Source: Chrysaora quinquecirrha
Taxonomy: Eukaryota > Cnidaria > Scyphozoa > Semaeostomeae > Pelagiidae
Assembly: GCA_014526335.1 (NCBI GenBank)
Contig: JACTAT010000010.1
Span: 9,572,919-9,636,918, forward strand
DNA length: 64,000 bases
Direction: 5' to 3'
Made by a program: the position numbers and the translations under genes
The notes under the pieces: generated by a model
Seen by the model: only the letters and a program-made list of their open reading frames with translations
Told to the model about the DNA's origin: nothing
Databases searched by the model: none
Part shown: positions 1 through 10,782 of the stretch, in pieces
Layout of the letters: each line of letters opens with the position of its first letter
Numbering within the stretch: the first letter of the stretch is position 1

Positions 1-540
1 TGTCCAAGACGAAAAAGCGAGAAAATCGCAAACAGAAGCAGCAGCAGAAACAATTTAGTATCGTAACAATGGCGGACAGGCGATCTGCGATTGCTCTGGC
101 TCTGAAATCTGATTTCTGCCCTGAAGAAAAGGGAAGGCAATTTCCTTCCCACTACCCCAGGCAGAAAACTTCTTCTTCGAGCGAATACAGTATACAGGAC
201 AGGATAGGGTAAACTAAACTATGACTATCTGCAGCGCACAAGTCAAACTCAATTATTTGCAGTTCGCTCCACCCAAACAGCTTCCTCAACACATGTTGTC
301 AACCCTTCGAATCAGCACAACAAATCAGCCGGAGAATCAAAGATGAAAACTAATCAAAATCACGATTTTCATTGAAATCGGCTATCAGATATTTGATTGA
401 ATGATGACAGACATTATCATATTGTATGTCAAAGCGAGGCTGCATAAACATGCATAATTAACAGCAAGACACATTTTTCATGGGGACACCAAATTCACAA
501 TACATAAGAAAATTTTATTCAGACATCACCCCATGTAATG
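1..540. other. Unassigned left edge
   Basis: No transposon or known gene family is recognisable here. An ATG at 69 in a good context (AACAATGGCGGAC) opens a 47-codon frame ending in TAA at 210-212; it is serine-rich near its end, and AGGGTAAAC at about 206 could serve as a weak splice donor. That would suit a short first coding exon of a host gene, but nothing else supports it. The last 25 bases contain AGACAT and ATGTCT as a small inverted repeat next to the following minisatellite. Confidence 0.2.
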
Positions 541-769
541 TCTGTGCAGTACGGTGGGGGATCTGCAGTACGGTGGCGGATGTTCAGTACGGTGGGAAGG
601 CATCTTGCAGTACGGTGTGGGATGTTCAGTACGGTGGGGGGGATACCATGATGCCTGTGGGGGGATACCAAGATTGCCAAGGGGAGGCATCATGATTGCC
701 GTGGCGGATATTCAGTACGGAGGGGGGATATCTCTGAGTACGGTGGGGGATGTTCAGTACGGTGGGGGT
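541..769. repeat. GC-rich minisatellite with CAGTACGGTGG core
   Basis: CAGTACGGTGG recurs about eight times with variable spacing (roughly 17 to 60 bases), joined by GGGGGATGTT-like or GATACCATGATGCC-like linkers. The entry sequence CACCCCATGTAATGTCTG just before the array recurs at 22,458, where it introduces a shorter version of the same repeat. The two sites therefore share an element end or a spreading repeat. Confidence 0.85.
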
Positions 770-808
770 AAAATATGATCTTATCAACTAAATCATGTTA
801 AATCAGAG

Positions 809-1576
809 ATGGGGGCTAAATATTTCTGCTTCAGCAACAATCGTCAAGCCTTTCTCTACTTCCGCGAGATATCACTGTGTATGAATAAAGCATTAGAAAA
901 ATACGACAATGTTATTGTCATGGGAGACATCAACATCGACTGGCAAAGTAGGAAACACCCAGGTTACGATGATCTGAAAGAGTTCTGCGATGTGTTCGCT
1001 CTAGACAATCTAGTAAAAGAAAATCTGTAAAAGAAAAAACCTGTATTACCAGTAATCATAGCTCATGTATAGACGTAATTCTCACCAATCGTAAGCGTTA
1101 TTTCCAAAATACATTTGTTCTAGAGACTGGACTGAGTGAATGTCACTCACTGATAGCCACATTCAAGAAAACAAATATTCCGCGCCTGAAGCCCAAAAAA
1201 ATCGTCTTTAGAAGTTACAAAAAGTTTTCCCAAACTGAATTTTTATCAGATGGGAAAAATGCTAATTTTATGTGTAATGTTCATTATTTACGACAACATT
1301 GAAAAAAAATTTCGTGAGATAATAGATAAACATGCCCCTATGAAGACCAAAATAGTTAGGGGAAACGAAGCTCCCACAAAATATACACAAGATCTCGCTT
1401 ACAAAACAAATTCAAAAAACACCCAACCAGAGAAAATGAACAAAATTTTAAAAAGCAGAGAAACAATTATGTGGCTCTTAGAAAAAAGGCAATAAAAACC
1501 CACTTCAAAAGGATAACAGACAAACAGGTAATGACAAACAAAGAGTTTTGGAATCTTGTTAAACCGTTTCTTACAG
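809..1576 (+). pseudogene. LINE-A endonuclease region (decayed non-LTR retrotransposon)
   Basis: Translated segments in more than one frame match the apurinic-type endonuclease of CR1/jockey-like LINEs. From about 866 the frame reads a helix followed by VIVMGDINID (the GDxN catalytic motif). From about 1060 another segment gives CIDVILTN and ETGLSECHS, the late endonuclease motifs in which the normal SDH is altered. From about 1330 the linker reads DKHAPMKTK, and at about 1545 EFWNLVKPF. Frameshifts near 1030 and 1250 break it, and the N-terminal part is missing. The order of motifs matches the LINE at 21,484-22,457, so the two belong to related families. The product would nick target DNA for target-primed reverse transcription, but this copy cannot make it. 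Confidence 0.85.
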
Positions 1577-1866
1577 GAAGGGGCTTTGGGGGTATCAAAA
1601 CCCGAAAACCCGGAAGAAAATTGGGACAAACCCGAAAACCCAGATGACCTTAGTTTCGACAACTGTTTTTAGAAGTTTACCCATTGACATCCTTTTTCAT
1701 GTTGAGAACCCGAAAACCTGCACATTTTTACTACAATACCCGAAACCCGGACTAGAAAAATGGCAAAACCCGTAGCCAGTTAAATAAACTTGACCCGAAA
1801 ACCCACACGATTTTTTAAGAAAACCCGAAAACCCGAGGCCGAAATCGGCCAAACCTGCAACCCGTG
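1577..1866. repeat. AACCCGAAAACCC-rich insertion inside LINE-A
   Basis: This 290-bp block separates the endonuclease/linker from the reverse transcriptase of LINE-A, whose protein similarity breaks off at about 1576 and resumes at about 1867. It contains about eight irregularly spaced copies of ACCCGAAAACCC. No open frame or terminal inverted repeat is visible. It is probably a short non-autonomous insertion or repeat expansion. Confidence 0.6.
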
Positions 1867-3472
1867 AAATCCCAAAGACCCCTCCTTACAAATAAAGGTG
1901 GCTTATCAGAGAGTGATTATTTACTAGTCAAAGATGACAGAATTATTACAGATGACAAAGAACTTGCTGAAGCTTTCAACGATCACTATATTAATATAGT
2001 AGAGAAATCAAGTGGGAAAAAGCCCAAAAATCTAGCTGATGAATACGAACAAAAAAGTGATAAAGAAATCGTGCAACTATTTCTCGAAAAATATGCAAAT
2101 CACCCTAGCATCTTAGCCATACTCCAAAATCCAGTAAACGTCTTCTCTCCTTTCTCGTTTCACGAGGTTCAGCCTGGAGACATCATAAAGTTATTAAAAA
2201 ATATTGATAGTAAAAAATCCACTGAAATAGATAAAATTCCACCAAAACTCATACTTCTAGCTTTCGATGAACTGACTGCACCCCTAACAGATGCAATATA
2301 TAAAAGAATAAAGAAAAGCATTTTCCCAGACAAAGGGAAGGTGGCCGCAGTTACTCCTTTAGATCAAGGCGAGGCAGTTCGCACATCAGAGAAAAACTTC
2401 CGTCCCGTTAATGTTTTGAATGCATTCTCGAAAATTTATGAAAAAACAATCAAAGACCAGCTAATTCCCCAAACATCTTTCAAATTTCATAGCCGCCTAC
2501 AGGCAAGCATATAGTACACAGCATGTTTTAATAAGGATGGTAGAAGAATGGAGAAAAAATCTTGATAATGATCACGTGGTTGGAGCTGTTCTTTTGGACC
2601 TTTCAAAAGCATTTGATTGTATCCCTCATGACCTTCTAATTGCAAAATTGTCTGCCTATGGACTTCAAGAAGACGCCCTAGTATACATTTATTCTTACTT
2701 AAAAAGACGACAGCAATCCGTACGAATAAACAATACCTATAGTACTTCCCAGCTTGTCCTCTCAGGCGTACCGCAGGGATCCGTTCTTGGTCCAATTTTA
2801 TTCAATATATACATAAATGATCTCTTCCTTTTATTAAGAATGCTAATTTGCACAACTTCGCCGATGACAACACCCTAACTGCCTTTTCTAATTCGATTCC
2901 AAGCCTAATCAACATCTTAGAACAAGAATCAAATGTTGCTATAGATTGGTTGGAAAGAAATGACATGATTGCAAATCCCGACAAATTCCATGCTATACTA
3001 ATGACCAAACGCAAAGACGATAGAAAAGGGCAAAAATCATGATTCATGGAAAACAAATTGAGTCTGAGAATACAGTAAGACTTCTCGGGGTGAAAATTGA
3101 TCATAAGCTATCTTTCGATGAGCATATTTTCGACCTGTGTAAAAAAGCTGCGGGTCAACTTAACGCTTTAAAAAGACTAAATTCCTACATAGGATTGAAA
3201 GCTAAAGAGACGTTGGTACAAAGTTTTGTATTCTCAAATTTTAATTACTGCCCTCTAGTCTGGCATTTCTCGTCTGGAAGATCTGTACAAAAAATTGAGA
3301 AAATCCATGAGCGGGCTCTTAGATTTCTTTATAACGACACTTCCAGTTCATATGAACAGCTACTTTTGAAAGCTGGCAAATGCACTATGAGAATAAGCTG
3401 CATACGAACACTTTGCATTGAAATTTTTATCTCAAAAATAAACCCCCCTTTTATGCAAGATATTTTTAAGCT
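1867..3472 (+). pseudogene. LINE-A reverse transcriptase (frameshifted)
   Basis: Four consecutive frame segments make up a non-LTR reverse transcriptase. The first (1864-2514) carries the N-terminal region (LAEAFNDHYINI) and the RT0/RT1 part ending NFRPVNVLNAFSKIYEKTI. The second (2537-2878) has LLDLSKAFDCIPHDLL, with the first catalytic aspartate, and SGVPQGSVLGPILF. The third (2848-3042) has FADDNT, the catalytic pair. The fourth (3039-3472) has RLLGVKID, CKKAAGQLNALKRL and YCPLVWHF of the thumb. At least three frameshifts make it inactive. The frame is cut at 3472 by LINE-B and resumes at 4425. CR1/jockey-like placement is inferred from motif style only. Confidence 0.92.
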
Positions 3473-4418
3473 TTGCAGATGATAATACGATATCGGTCAC
3501 TGCAGATAATACAAACGAATTACTAGAACTGATAAAATCCAACACTAAGAAATGCATGACATGGTTCAAAGAAAATGAAATGACAGCAAATCCTTCTAAG
3601 TTTCAAGCAATAACTATTGGAAATAAAGATAAACGCATAGATAGCTTTGAAATTGACGCAAATCTAAACATAAAAGTAGACAATCAAGTTACCCTTTATG
3701 GTGTTGAATTGGATGACAACTTAAAGTTTGATTCCCACATTGACAAAATATGTAAAAAAGCTGCAAAACAACTAAACTCGCTCAAACGTTTAGCAAGATA
3801 TATGGGTGAAAAAGAAAGAAAGATCATAATGAATTAATTTATTCTCTGTCATTTCAATTATTTCCCATTGATATGGATGCTATGTAGCAAGGTTTGCCAA
3901 GACAAGCTTGAAAAAATAAATGAAAGAGTTTTGCGACTAGCGTTCTCTGATTATACGTCCTCCTACGAAACGTTTACTTGCAAGATCTAGAGAAACTACT
4001 GTCCATATCCAATCCATTAGACTTTTAGCGTATGAAGTCTACAAAACTCTTAATAATATTAACCCAGCATTTATGAAAAGCTATTTTTCACCAAAGCAAG
4101 TAGATCACAACCTCCGTAAAAGAAGTATCCTTGAAGTTCCGAAAGTCAGGACTACAAGCTATGGAATCAAATCACTAAGTTTCCAAGGACCAAAAATCTG
4201 GAACGCCCTTCCGGATGAAATAACATCGGCTCGAAACCCAAGGCAGTTTAAAAACTTGCTAAAAACGTGGTTTCTTAGTAACAAATGCGCTTGCTCCTTT
4301 TGCAACAAATAATGACCTAATGCAATCTCTGGAGTTGCTTCATGTTAGTGTAAATTAGTGTCACATCACTATTGTCAAAACTAACATTAAATAAATCATA
4401 GAATAGAATAGAATAGAA
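3473..4418 (+). mobile_element. LINE-B: 5'-truncated LINE nested in LINE-A
   Basis: This fragment starts at the FADDNT motif of a second, different reverse transcriptase (from about 3471) and runs through the thumb (VTLYGVELDDNLKFD, CKKAAKQLNSLKRLA). It continues through frameshifted sequence at 3840-4070 to a C-terminus with GIKSLSFQGPKIWNALPDEI and a final cysteine-rich CACSFCNK. A short 3' UTR and a pentamer tail (GAATA, 4398-4420) follow. The hexamer TAAGCT occurs at 3467-3472 and 4419-4424. The LINE-A protein frame reads smoothly across the site without the insert, so this looks like a target-site duplication. Such 5' truncation is typical of target-primed insertion. Confidence 0.85.
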
Positions 4419-4424
4419 TAAGCT

Positions 4425-4652
4425 GAGGCACACAATAAAATCCACAAGAAATCCAAACGAGCTAATTCACCACAGACCTTATCAAGTCACTTTTGGTTCG
4501 AAAAGTCTCTTATCCCCCAAATTTGGAATGCTTTGCCCAAAGATCTAAAACTGATTGAAAATATCCAAATATTTAAGAGGGTTATCAAACAGTGGGGAGG
4601 CCCGGAATGTACTTGTAACGTATGTAAAAATTTAAACAACTTGAGATCCTAA
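4425..4652 (+). pseudogene. LINE-A C-terminus, continuing after LINE-B
   Basis: The frame resumes with RHTIKSTRNP, VTFGSKSLIPQIWNALPKDL and a terminal ECTCNVCKN, then a stop at about 4650. This is the usual C-terminal tail of the same LINE type. The peptide before 3472 (MQDIFKL) joins it in frame, which shows that LINE-A was one element before LINE-B arrived. Confidence 0.85.
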
Positions 4653-4793
4653 TAGCCGATATCTTCGTTAAAATAGAAATTTTGTATTAATCTAGATATT
4701 CGATTTAGATTAGTTTCTGTAGAAGCTATTGATAATATAATCGAATTAAAAAAAGATGACAAACAAACAAACAAACAAACAAATGACAGATGT
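4653..4793 (+). mobile_element. LINE-A 3' UTR and CAAA tail
   Basis: A short AT-rich 3' UTR ends in a run of about eight CAAA units at 4760-4793. Simple-repeat tails of this kind are the usual 3' end of CR1/jockey-like LINEs. Confidence 0.7.
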
Positions 4794-5485
4794 GCTGCCT
4801 AACCGTGTATGTTGTTAGCTTGATTCTTGGGTTTCTTATTCTTCTTCGTGTCTTTCATTTGGTGATTCTTTGAAGGCGTTCAGTTATTCCTTGTTTTTGT
4901 TTGAAGGTGTTTCCAAGATCGGTGATGTCATGAGGATGATTTCTATCTCTGAACCAAGCTGGGCTTTCAGAGAAACCGCATTCTGCACCATTTTGTAATA
5001 GGGATCGATGTTGCATGAAGATGACTTCTCCTTTACGTGCAAAGACACGAAGCCAGATCAAATCAAATTAAATCAAATATTATCATTCAGCAACAAATTA
5101 CTTCTTACAATTTTACTGTAGTATGGGGGATATTACTAATATAAGAATTTTATAAATGCATATTAATCTACAAACAAATACTAACATTGTTGCCTAGGAC
5201 GCTGGGAAAAACCAAGTTGGTTTTCGAGCCCAGAGCCCTATGTAAATAATTTTCTTGTAATATTCCTAATTAATAATTAATTATTGTTGTAAGTACTATA
5301 CTAGTAAGATTTGAAAATTTTTTTAAGCTTTAAGAAAATTAAAATTAATTAAAAGATCTAATAAACAAACAAAGAAAAGAACAGAATAGAGAAAAAAAGA
5401 ACTTAAAGGACACGGTATTTGAATAAGAGAAGTAAAGAAGGAGTGGGGTTTGCGGTTGTGTCATGGTCTTGATAAATAAAGAGTG
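4794..5485. other. AT-rich intergenic stretch, possible LINE 3' UTR remnant
   Basis: No coding sequence is recognised. The segment from about 5140 to 5375 ends in AATAAACAAACAAAG, resembling the CAAA tail of LINE-A, so it may be an old plus-strand LINE 3' UTR. A 68-codon minus-strand frame at 4855-5061 resembles nothing known. Confidence 0.3.
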
Positions 5486-5489
5486 CTCA

Positions 5490-6086
5490 ATTTATGACAG
5501 TGTAATTTTGTAGTAGATATTTTTTGAGATGCTTGTTAAAAAGCCTTTTGTTAGGCTTAGATCGAATTTCTGCAGGTATCTTGTTCCATATATAGGAATA
5601 CAGATATAGATACCTTTAAAGTTTATCGCATTTTTAGCTGTGTCAGTTCTGATTAAAGGCAGGGAAAAAGATTTGCTAGACGCTTGCCTGGTCTCATATT
5701 TATGTCTACACGCGGTATTTTCAAACAATTCACAAAGAAAGCAGGATACTTAGTTATTGTATACATCAAACAAGAATTTCGCACATTTAAATCTATACAT
5801 ACCTTCAAAATTTAAGATTCGGAGTTCAATACAAAGTGGTTTTGAATGTGCTCTAGAATTTTCAAAGCAGATGATTCTTATTGCTTTCTTTACATTACAG
5901 ATCAGTTTCTGTTTGTTTGATTTTAATGCACTCCCCCAGATTATGAGGGCGTAGTTAATATGCGGTGTAATGAAGGCGTGGTTCGTGGTACAAGTTTCTT
6001 AGTACGTCCAGAGGCACAAAGTGTCTCATTTTGGCAAGTATTCTTATACCTTTTGATTTTCATGTTAACCTGATCTTTCACATTTT
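5490..6086 (-). pseudogene. LINE-C reverse transcriptase C-terminus (minus strand)
   Basis: Read on the minus strand from 6086 to 5490, frameshifted segments give QVNMKIKRY, a thumb region around NYALIIWGSAL, then AIRIICFENS, LRILNF, and finally RTDTAKNAINFKGIYI with a degraded NKIP-like tail near TRYLQKFDLSL. This order is the C-terminal third of a CR1-like LINE reverse transcriptase. No catalytic motif remains, and at least two frameshifts and one stop are present. It is a 5'-truncated, dead copy. The plus-strand frame at 5757-5954 is its shadow. Confidence 0.75.
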
Positions 6087-6620
6087 CAACGAAGCAATGA
6101 CATGAAATCCATGGAAAATGTAAGCGGGAACATCAGAAGAAACGAGAACAAATTGATTGAGAATGCTTTCGAGCACGAGAACTTGATCAATTGGGCTAGA
6201 ACAAGAAAGGGAACATTTCTGGACATTACGTAATGTAACTTTTGTTTTAAACTTTTTCTTTGGCTTTCTATTTGTTTTTCATTTTAGATCTCATTATTTC
6301 CTTTAAGATTTCAAGCCAGGAGGCTTGATTTTAAGGAGGAGTTATGTTAAACGATTAATTTTCTAGTTTATTTTCGTGATATTTTCAGTGTTCGTGATGT
6401 TTTGTTATCGTGATGTTTGCTGATATTTCTCTAAGTGTTGTAATTAGCACTATAGTAGACAAACCCTTGTCCGGTTGTCAATAGCTATCTTTTGTCACTT
6501 TAATTCTGTTTGTTTTCAAGAATATGTAATGTATTTATCTATCGTACCACGTTGTTAAAAAACATAAAGAAAAGGCGAAAAAATTCAGAAAGCCCCTGGT
6601 TATTTATTTAAAAAAGGGAC
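6087..6620. other. AT-rich stretch without recognised features
   Basis: Nothing was recognised. A 42-codon plus-strand frame starts near 6110 (MENVSGNIRRNENKLIENAF) and stops before a pyrimidine-rich tract at about 6240-6290; it matches no family I know. Confidence 0.3.
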
Positions 6621-6628
6621 GCATAAAG

Positions 6629-6750
6629 CTTATACCGAGGGGCAATTCAATTCACTCCTATTGTTTTCTTGGAAATCCCTTGAAAGTCCTCTTGTTTTAA
6701 TAGAAATCTCGTACGCCTTTTTGCAGAGTGAAATGCCCCTCGGCTTATAC
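6629..6750. repeat. Small inverted-repeat element
   Basis: CCGAGGGGCAATTCAATTCACT at the left is mirrored by AGTGAAATGCCCCTCGG at about 6727-6743. The imperfect arms of about 20 bp enclose about 80 bp. The whole could fold as a hairpin and may be a short MITE. No target-site duplication is obvious. Confidence 0.4.
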
Positions 6751-6984
6751 AGTAAATGGGAATTTGTGGGAGAATGGCAAGAACCAAATATCTTTATTGA
6801 AAATAGACTCCTCCTTATCCTTTTGATCGGGAAATCATATCAAGTCAATCAATCAATTTTCAACAGATTAAGAACAATACCTTCCCAGAGTGTTCCTATT
6901 GTGATAAGAAAAGAATGCGACAGTGCGTAAAGAACAATACAAATCCCTTGACATTAACACTTCCTTGCTAAGATAGCAGGTCGT

Positions 6985-7108
6985 CTTAGGTCGTTTTAGC
7001 CTCGATTCCAATTTTGACGGCTCGTTTCAGGTGGTTTCAGGTGATTTCAGCTCGTTTCAGGTGATTTCAGCTCGTTTCAGGTGGTTTCAGGTCGTCTCAG
7101 GTCGTCTC
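6985..7108. repeat. Decamer minisatellite (GGTCGTTTCA-like)
   Basis: About twelve consecutive variants of a ten-base unit, such as GGTGGTTTCA, GGTGATTTCA, GCTCGTTTCA and GGTCGTCTCA. The array directly abuts the truncated 3' end of LINE-D. Confidence 0.85.
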
Positions 7109-7113
7109 ACTGT

Positions 7114-8294
7114 TTATAAATTACGCTCCGCAATAAACTTTCCCTTATTAAACTTTTTGTAATCACGAAACAAAGAATGATCTTCGGAATCAGCACATGG
7201 TGAAGTATCTAGTTTCAGCAGGTTAAGATTAAAATCTCCACAAAGGAAGATTAATTTATTTTCCCTGTTTATTTGATCAAACGAAGATTTCAAATAATCA
7301 AGGAAAGCAGAAGATTTCCTACGAGGATGATTGAAGATAACTCCGATGATTGTATTTTTACTAGATGAATTTATAACTTCGATCAAAAAGGCCTCGAACT
7401 CACATTCGGTATCTTTGAAGCATTGATTTAGGTCATTTCTCGGTAGGTATGAGAGATGGTCTGCAAGAAAGAGACCACAAGCTATGGTCAAGATTGTGGG
7501 AAAGAATTTCCAAGTTTTCGAGATTTTTTGAGATATATTTGAATAGAAAATGCTGGTCATGTTCATCTTATCAAACGTCGATGAATTAACCAATTTGTGG
7601 AATTCATGATTATCGTAATAATCGAAGTGAAGCTAATGACGTTAGAATGTACGTCATTGTTGAATAGTGTTTCATGTTCCTTAAAAGCAAATTTACATGT
7701 CAGGAGTTCTTCAAGATCATCATAGTTTGATATAGGCACGGCTGTAGTGATGCATTTACATGAATAGCTTGAATTGAAAGTATGATTGAGTAAATCAGTA
7801 TTATCATTATTAAAGAAAGGAAACGAGGATAATGCACCTAGACAGCAAGATGAGCACTCCCAGGTCATTAAGTGATTTTCAATGTTTTTGACATTCCAGT
7901 GTGGCAATTTGGCGCACTTTTTATGAGTAAGATGTTTACATTGTCTGCAAGGAACAGAGCATGTGTTAACACGCACTTATCTGAGACAAACAGAGCACCT
8001 GTTGTTATATCTGGTGCTAATTGACTTATACTTATTGACATATTTAGTACTGGCGAGATAGCATAGTTCTTTAACTAATTTTGAGTCTCTTAAGCCATGA
8101 TACGGAAATATGTCATGCACGCAATGCTTGCAAAAATATTGCTCATTATTATTTGAAAGTTCTAGAAAACGTTTCTTGGTCAAGCCAGAGCATTTAAGAT
8201 GAATCCAACAACTACATAGGTCACAGAATATTGAATTTTGGTAATAATGAACCAAACTCTCGCATTTGGGGCAAAGTAGAGACTCGTTAGCCAT
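7114..8294 (-). pseudogene. LINE-D ORF2: PHD-like fingers plus endonuclease (truncated)
   Basis: Reading on the minus strand from 8294, an ATG opens a cysteine-rich region (CPKC, CDLC, H-x2-C, CKHC), a PHD/RING-like finger. A single in-frame TAA at 7977-7979 interrupts it, and it continues into a second cysteine cluster (CSVPCRQC, CSSC). After a frameshift near 7600 come endonuclease motifs: LADHLSY, a catalytic glutamate in CEFEAFLIEV, GVIFNHPRR and CGDFNLNL. The frame ends at 7114 at the minisatellite, so the whole reverse transcriptase is missing. Zinc fingers N-terminal to the endonuclease are known in some CR1-like LINEs. ORF1 lies 120 bp upstream. Confidence 0.82.
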
Positions 8295-8413
8295 TAAACG
8301 GGATTAGGTAAAGTGTTAGTTGGAAGATGGGAATATAAGTTACTGAAAGCGGCAGCAGAAAAAAATTCTAGTAGAAAAACATAAGCAAAAAACAAAAATA
8401 GATAGAAACTATC

Positions 8414-8784
8414 TTACTCAAGCGAGTCCAGGTCACTTACGAAATTAATCTTCTTTATTCCAGATAACTTTGTTTTCCTCACGAATATTGACCCATTCTT
8501 AGTCCATACAAATTGATAGTCAAGCTCTCTTTTCTTAACTCTTGTCAGGCGCAGAAGATTCTTATTTCTTATTTCTATATTCTTATTTTTCCTTTATTAT
8601 CATCATAAGGACCAGCAGGCATTTCGTAACCAAGATCTGTGATCTTAAGCTCTTTCAATCTACTTTTTACACTCTTGGACATCAGCTCTTCTTTCTTTTT
8701 TCTTGAGCCTAATTTTGCAATTATGGCTGCGAATTTTGCAATTATGCCAGGAACACGACAGTTTGTGACATTATCATGATTCAA
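8414..8784 (-). pseudogene. LINE-D ORF1 C-terminal part
   Basis: On the minus strand a frame from 8784 gives KKKEELMSKS and LGYEMPAG, then breaks. In another frame it continues KNLLRLTRVKKRELDY, FVWTKNGSIFVRK and a stop at 8414-8416. The latter motif (FVWTKNG, IFVRK) is characteristic of the C-terminal end of ORF1 proteins of CR1-like LINEs. These are RNA-binding chaperones that coat the transcript. The N-terminal coiled-coil part is absent and there is at least one frameshift. Its position just upstream of ORF2 on the same strand supports one element. Confidence 0.7.
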
Positions 8785-9744
8785 GACTGACTAAAGAATT
8801 TACACTACTTACAACTTAAATACATTTACTAACGGAAATTATTACAGAGAGAACAAGGGAAGGAAAGAAAGAGAGAAAGTCCATACATTACATTTTACAC
8901 GATAGAGAGGCTGTAATTACTCATGCTGAGACTCATGCTGTCCTGCTACATCTGTACTGGAATGCCAAAATTTACAACAATAAGCGAAAAAACGTCTTGA
9001 TAAGAATATTGTTTATAAAAATATTGAGGCTCAGAATCATCCAATTTTTAAGAATATTGTAAGAATATTGCTCAGGCTCAGCTCGCATTATTTGTGTATC
9101 ATTTTTCATAAGTTTCCTGATTTGCAATGTTAAAACGAAACTACGTGATTGTTAACAACATTCTTATTGTTATAATAGTTGAATTTTTCTTTCGCTCGAC
9201 CATTTCCTCCTATAAGATAATTTTTCTTTTAACTATGTTCCCCTGAAGCCATATCAGGTTTGAAAAAGAGGAATACTTTAAGAATATATTCAGGCTAAAA
9301 ACGAACGTTTCTGAAGAATATCGAGGCTGGACAAGATTTATAGTATACTTACAACAAAAATGAGTTAACCTAGAGATCTCTTATATAATAAATTTGTGCA
9401 TTAAATTACTACTGTATTTTCAGCTAGGGAAGTATAACAAGTTTTCCTCTAATTTTTCGATACTTTAATCTTTGGAGAATAAGAATCGGAAGTCTATTTT
9501 GTGGCACAAAATATTTAAGTAGCCATCGGCCCTCACCTATTTCTGCAAGCTATCTGTGGATTCCAATCAAAAAGGACCTGTAATATGTAATGTTATTTTG
9601 AAACTTACCATAACTAAGTGCCATGACTTCTGTTCGTGGTTTAGTTGCAATACGGACTTCTCGAGCAGCACAACATTCACCAAGGACTGCCAGTCTTCTG
9701 TGACTTCTCACATTATTTTCTCCTTTCCTTTGATCATTACCCAA
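8785..9744. other. AT-rich stretch with AAGAATATTG motifs
   Basis: No gene is recognised. Between about 9,000 and 9,330 the motif AAGAATATTG followed by AGGCTCAG-like sequence recurs five or six times at irregular spacing, suggesting a decayed tandem repeat. At about 9,605 the minus strand has a strong splice-donor-like GTAAGTTT, but no matching exon can be defined. Confidence 0.35.
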
Positions 9745-9941
9745 TTAATAAGTTCAATTTCCGTAATTTCAGGCAGTATGTAGGATGTGCCTTGTAGATT
9801 TTCACTGTGATATTTCGAACGGATTCTTGCGCGGGTATTTATGCTCTTGGTGTCTTTCTTCTTTATGCAATCCAAATCTTTGTGAAAGGGCGTTAAGTAT
9901 TTCGAAGTGATGTGGTTGCACATATCAACTAGTGTTGGCAT
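9745..9941 (-). pseudogene. Possible decayed CENP-B/pogo-type helix-turn-helix
   Basis: A minus-strand frame reads SINTRARIRSKYHS, a short linker and then YILPEITEIELINWV. This layout resembles the N-terminal DNA-binding region of pogo/Tigger-type transposases (a psq helix, then a second helix domain beginning with a leucine-proline-rich turn and ending in a tryptophan). No DDE catalytic domain follows. The resemblance is short and unverified. Confidence 0.28.
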
Positions 9942-9967
9942 CTCTGTGCTTATTATTGAATGAGGCG

Positions 9968-10306
9968 CGGATCCAGGGGGGGGGGGGGGTGCTAAGGGTG
10001 GTTCAGCACCCGTCGAAATTTCATAGGAAAAATAATGAGTTCGTTATATTTGGTAACACACTTGCGAACCCGAAGCGTTGTCAACCTTAAAATTGCGATC
10101 GAGTCTCGTTTGAAAGCCAACACTACAAAATTTAATCACGACTCCTTTTATCGCTGTTTTCTGTTTTCCATCAAGCACATTCTATTGACCGAATCTCACT
10201 CAGAATAAAACATCAAACCAATCATGTGAGAGTATTTCACGAATCGAGCCAATGAGAGCATCGCGTACCATTCTGCGAAAATTGAGCGCTAGCACCCCCG
10301 GGTCCG
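9968..10306. mobile_element. Short inverted-repeat element (MITE-like)
   Basis: The left end CGGATCCAGGGG, a G-run and TGCTAAGG is mirrored by CTAGCACCCCCGGGTCCG at about 10,289-10,306. Between them lie about 300 bp without an open frame, including a second GCACCC. The homopolymer of 14 G at 9,976-9,989 may be length-polymorphic or a sequencing artefact. Confidence 0.5.
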
Positions 10307-10332
10307 TGAATTTTCATATGCCACAGAAGAGA

Positions 10333-10495
10333 AAGCCAATCAAAATCAATTTTCAGGAGTGCTCGGCTTTGGCGGGAGCACCCATGGAATTTGAACATTT
10401 AACAAGATAACCAATCAGAGTCAATTTTAATTCACTTCACCAATGATGGTTTGACTTTTCAAGGGTGCTCAACTTTGGCGGGAGCACCCACAGGA
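10333..10495. repeat. Duplicated GTGCTC...GGCGGGAGCACCC motif
   Basis: Two diverged direct copies, about 105 bp apart, of a block that starts with CCAATCA, passes through ATTTT and ends with TTTGGCGGGAGCACCCA. Each has a small stem formed by GTGCTC and GAGCAC. It lies just downstream of the MITE-like element and may be a relative of it. Confidence 0.55.
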
Positions 10496-10782
10496 TCATA
10501 CTGCTCTCATTATAGTCCGGGTGCTAACAGCCGAAATCGGGGTGACTACTTGCAACTTTAGCGGGAATTTTAATTTTTGCACAAATGTGTTCAGTTTCAC
10601 ATCCTAAACACGATTTTACCAGTTGGCCATCCTGAAATTTCTTGTGAGACGCGTCCAACCCGTTTTTCTCCAGCCAAACTCACACAGTGTTCCAGCAAAA
10701 AACCGCCATTTTCATCAACAATTTGTAAAGAACTAATTGAAGCGAGTCTTGCTATCAGGGTGTGCATGGCATACCGGAAAAC

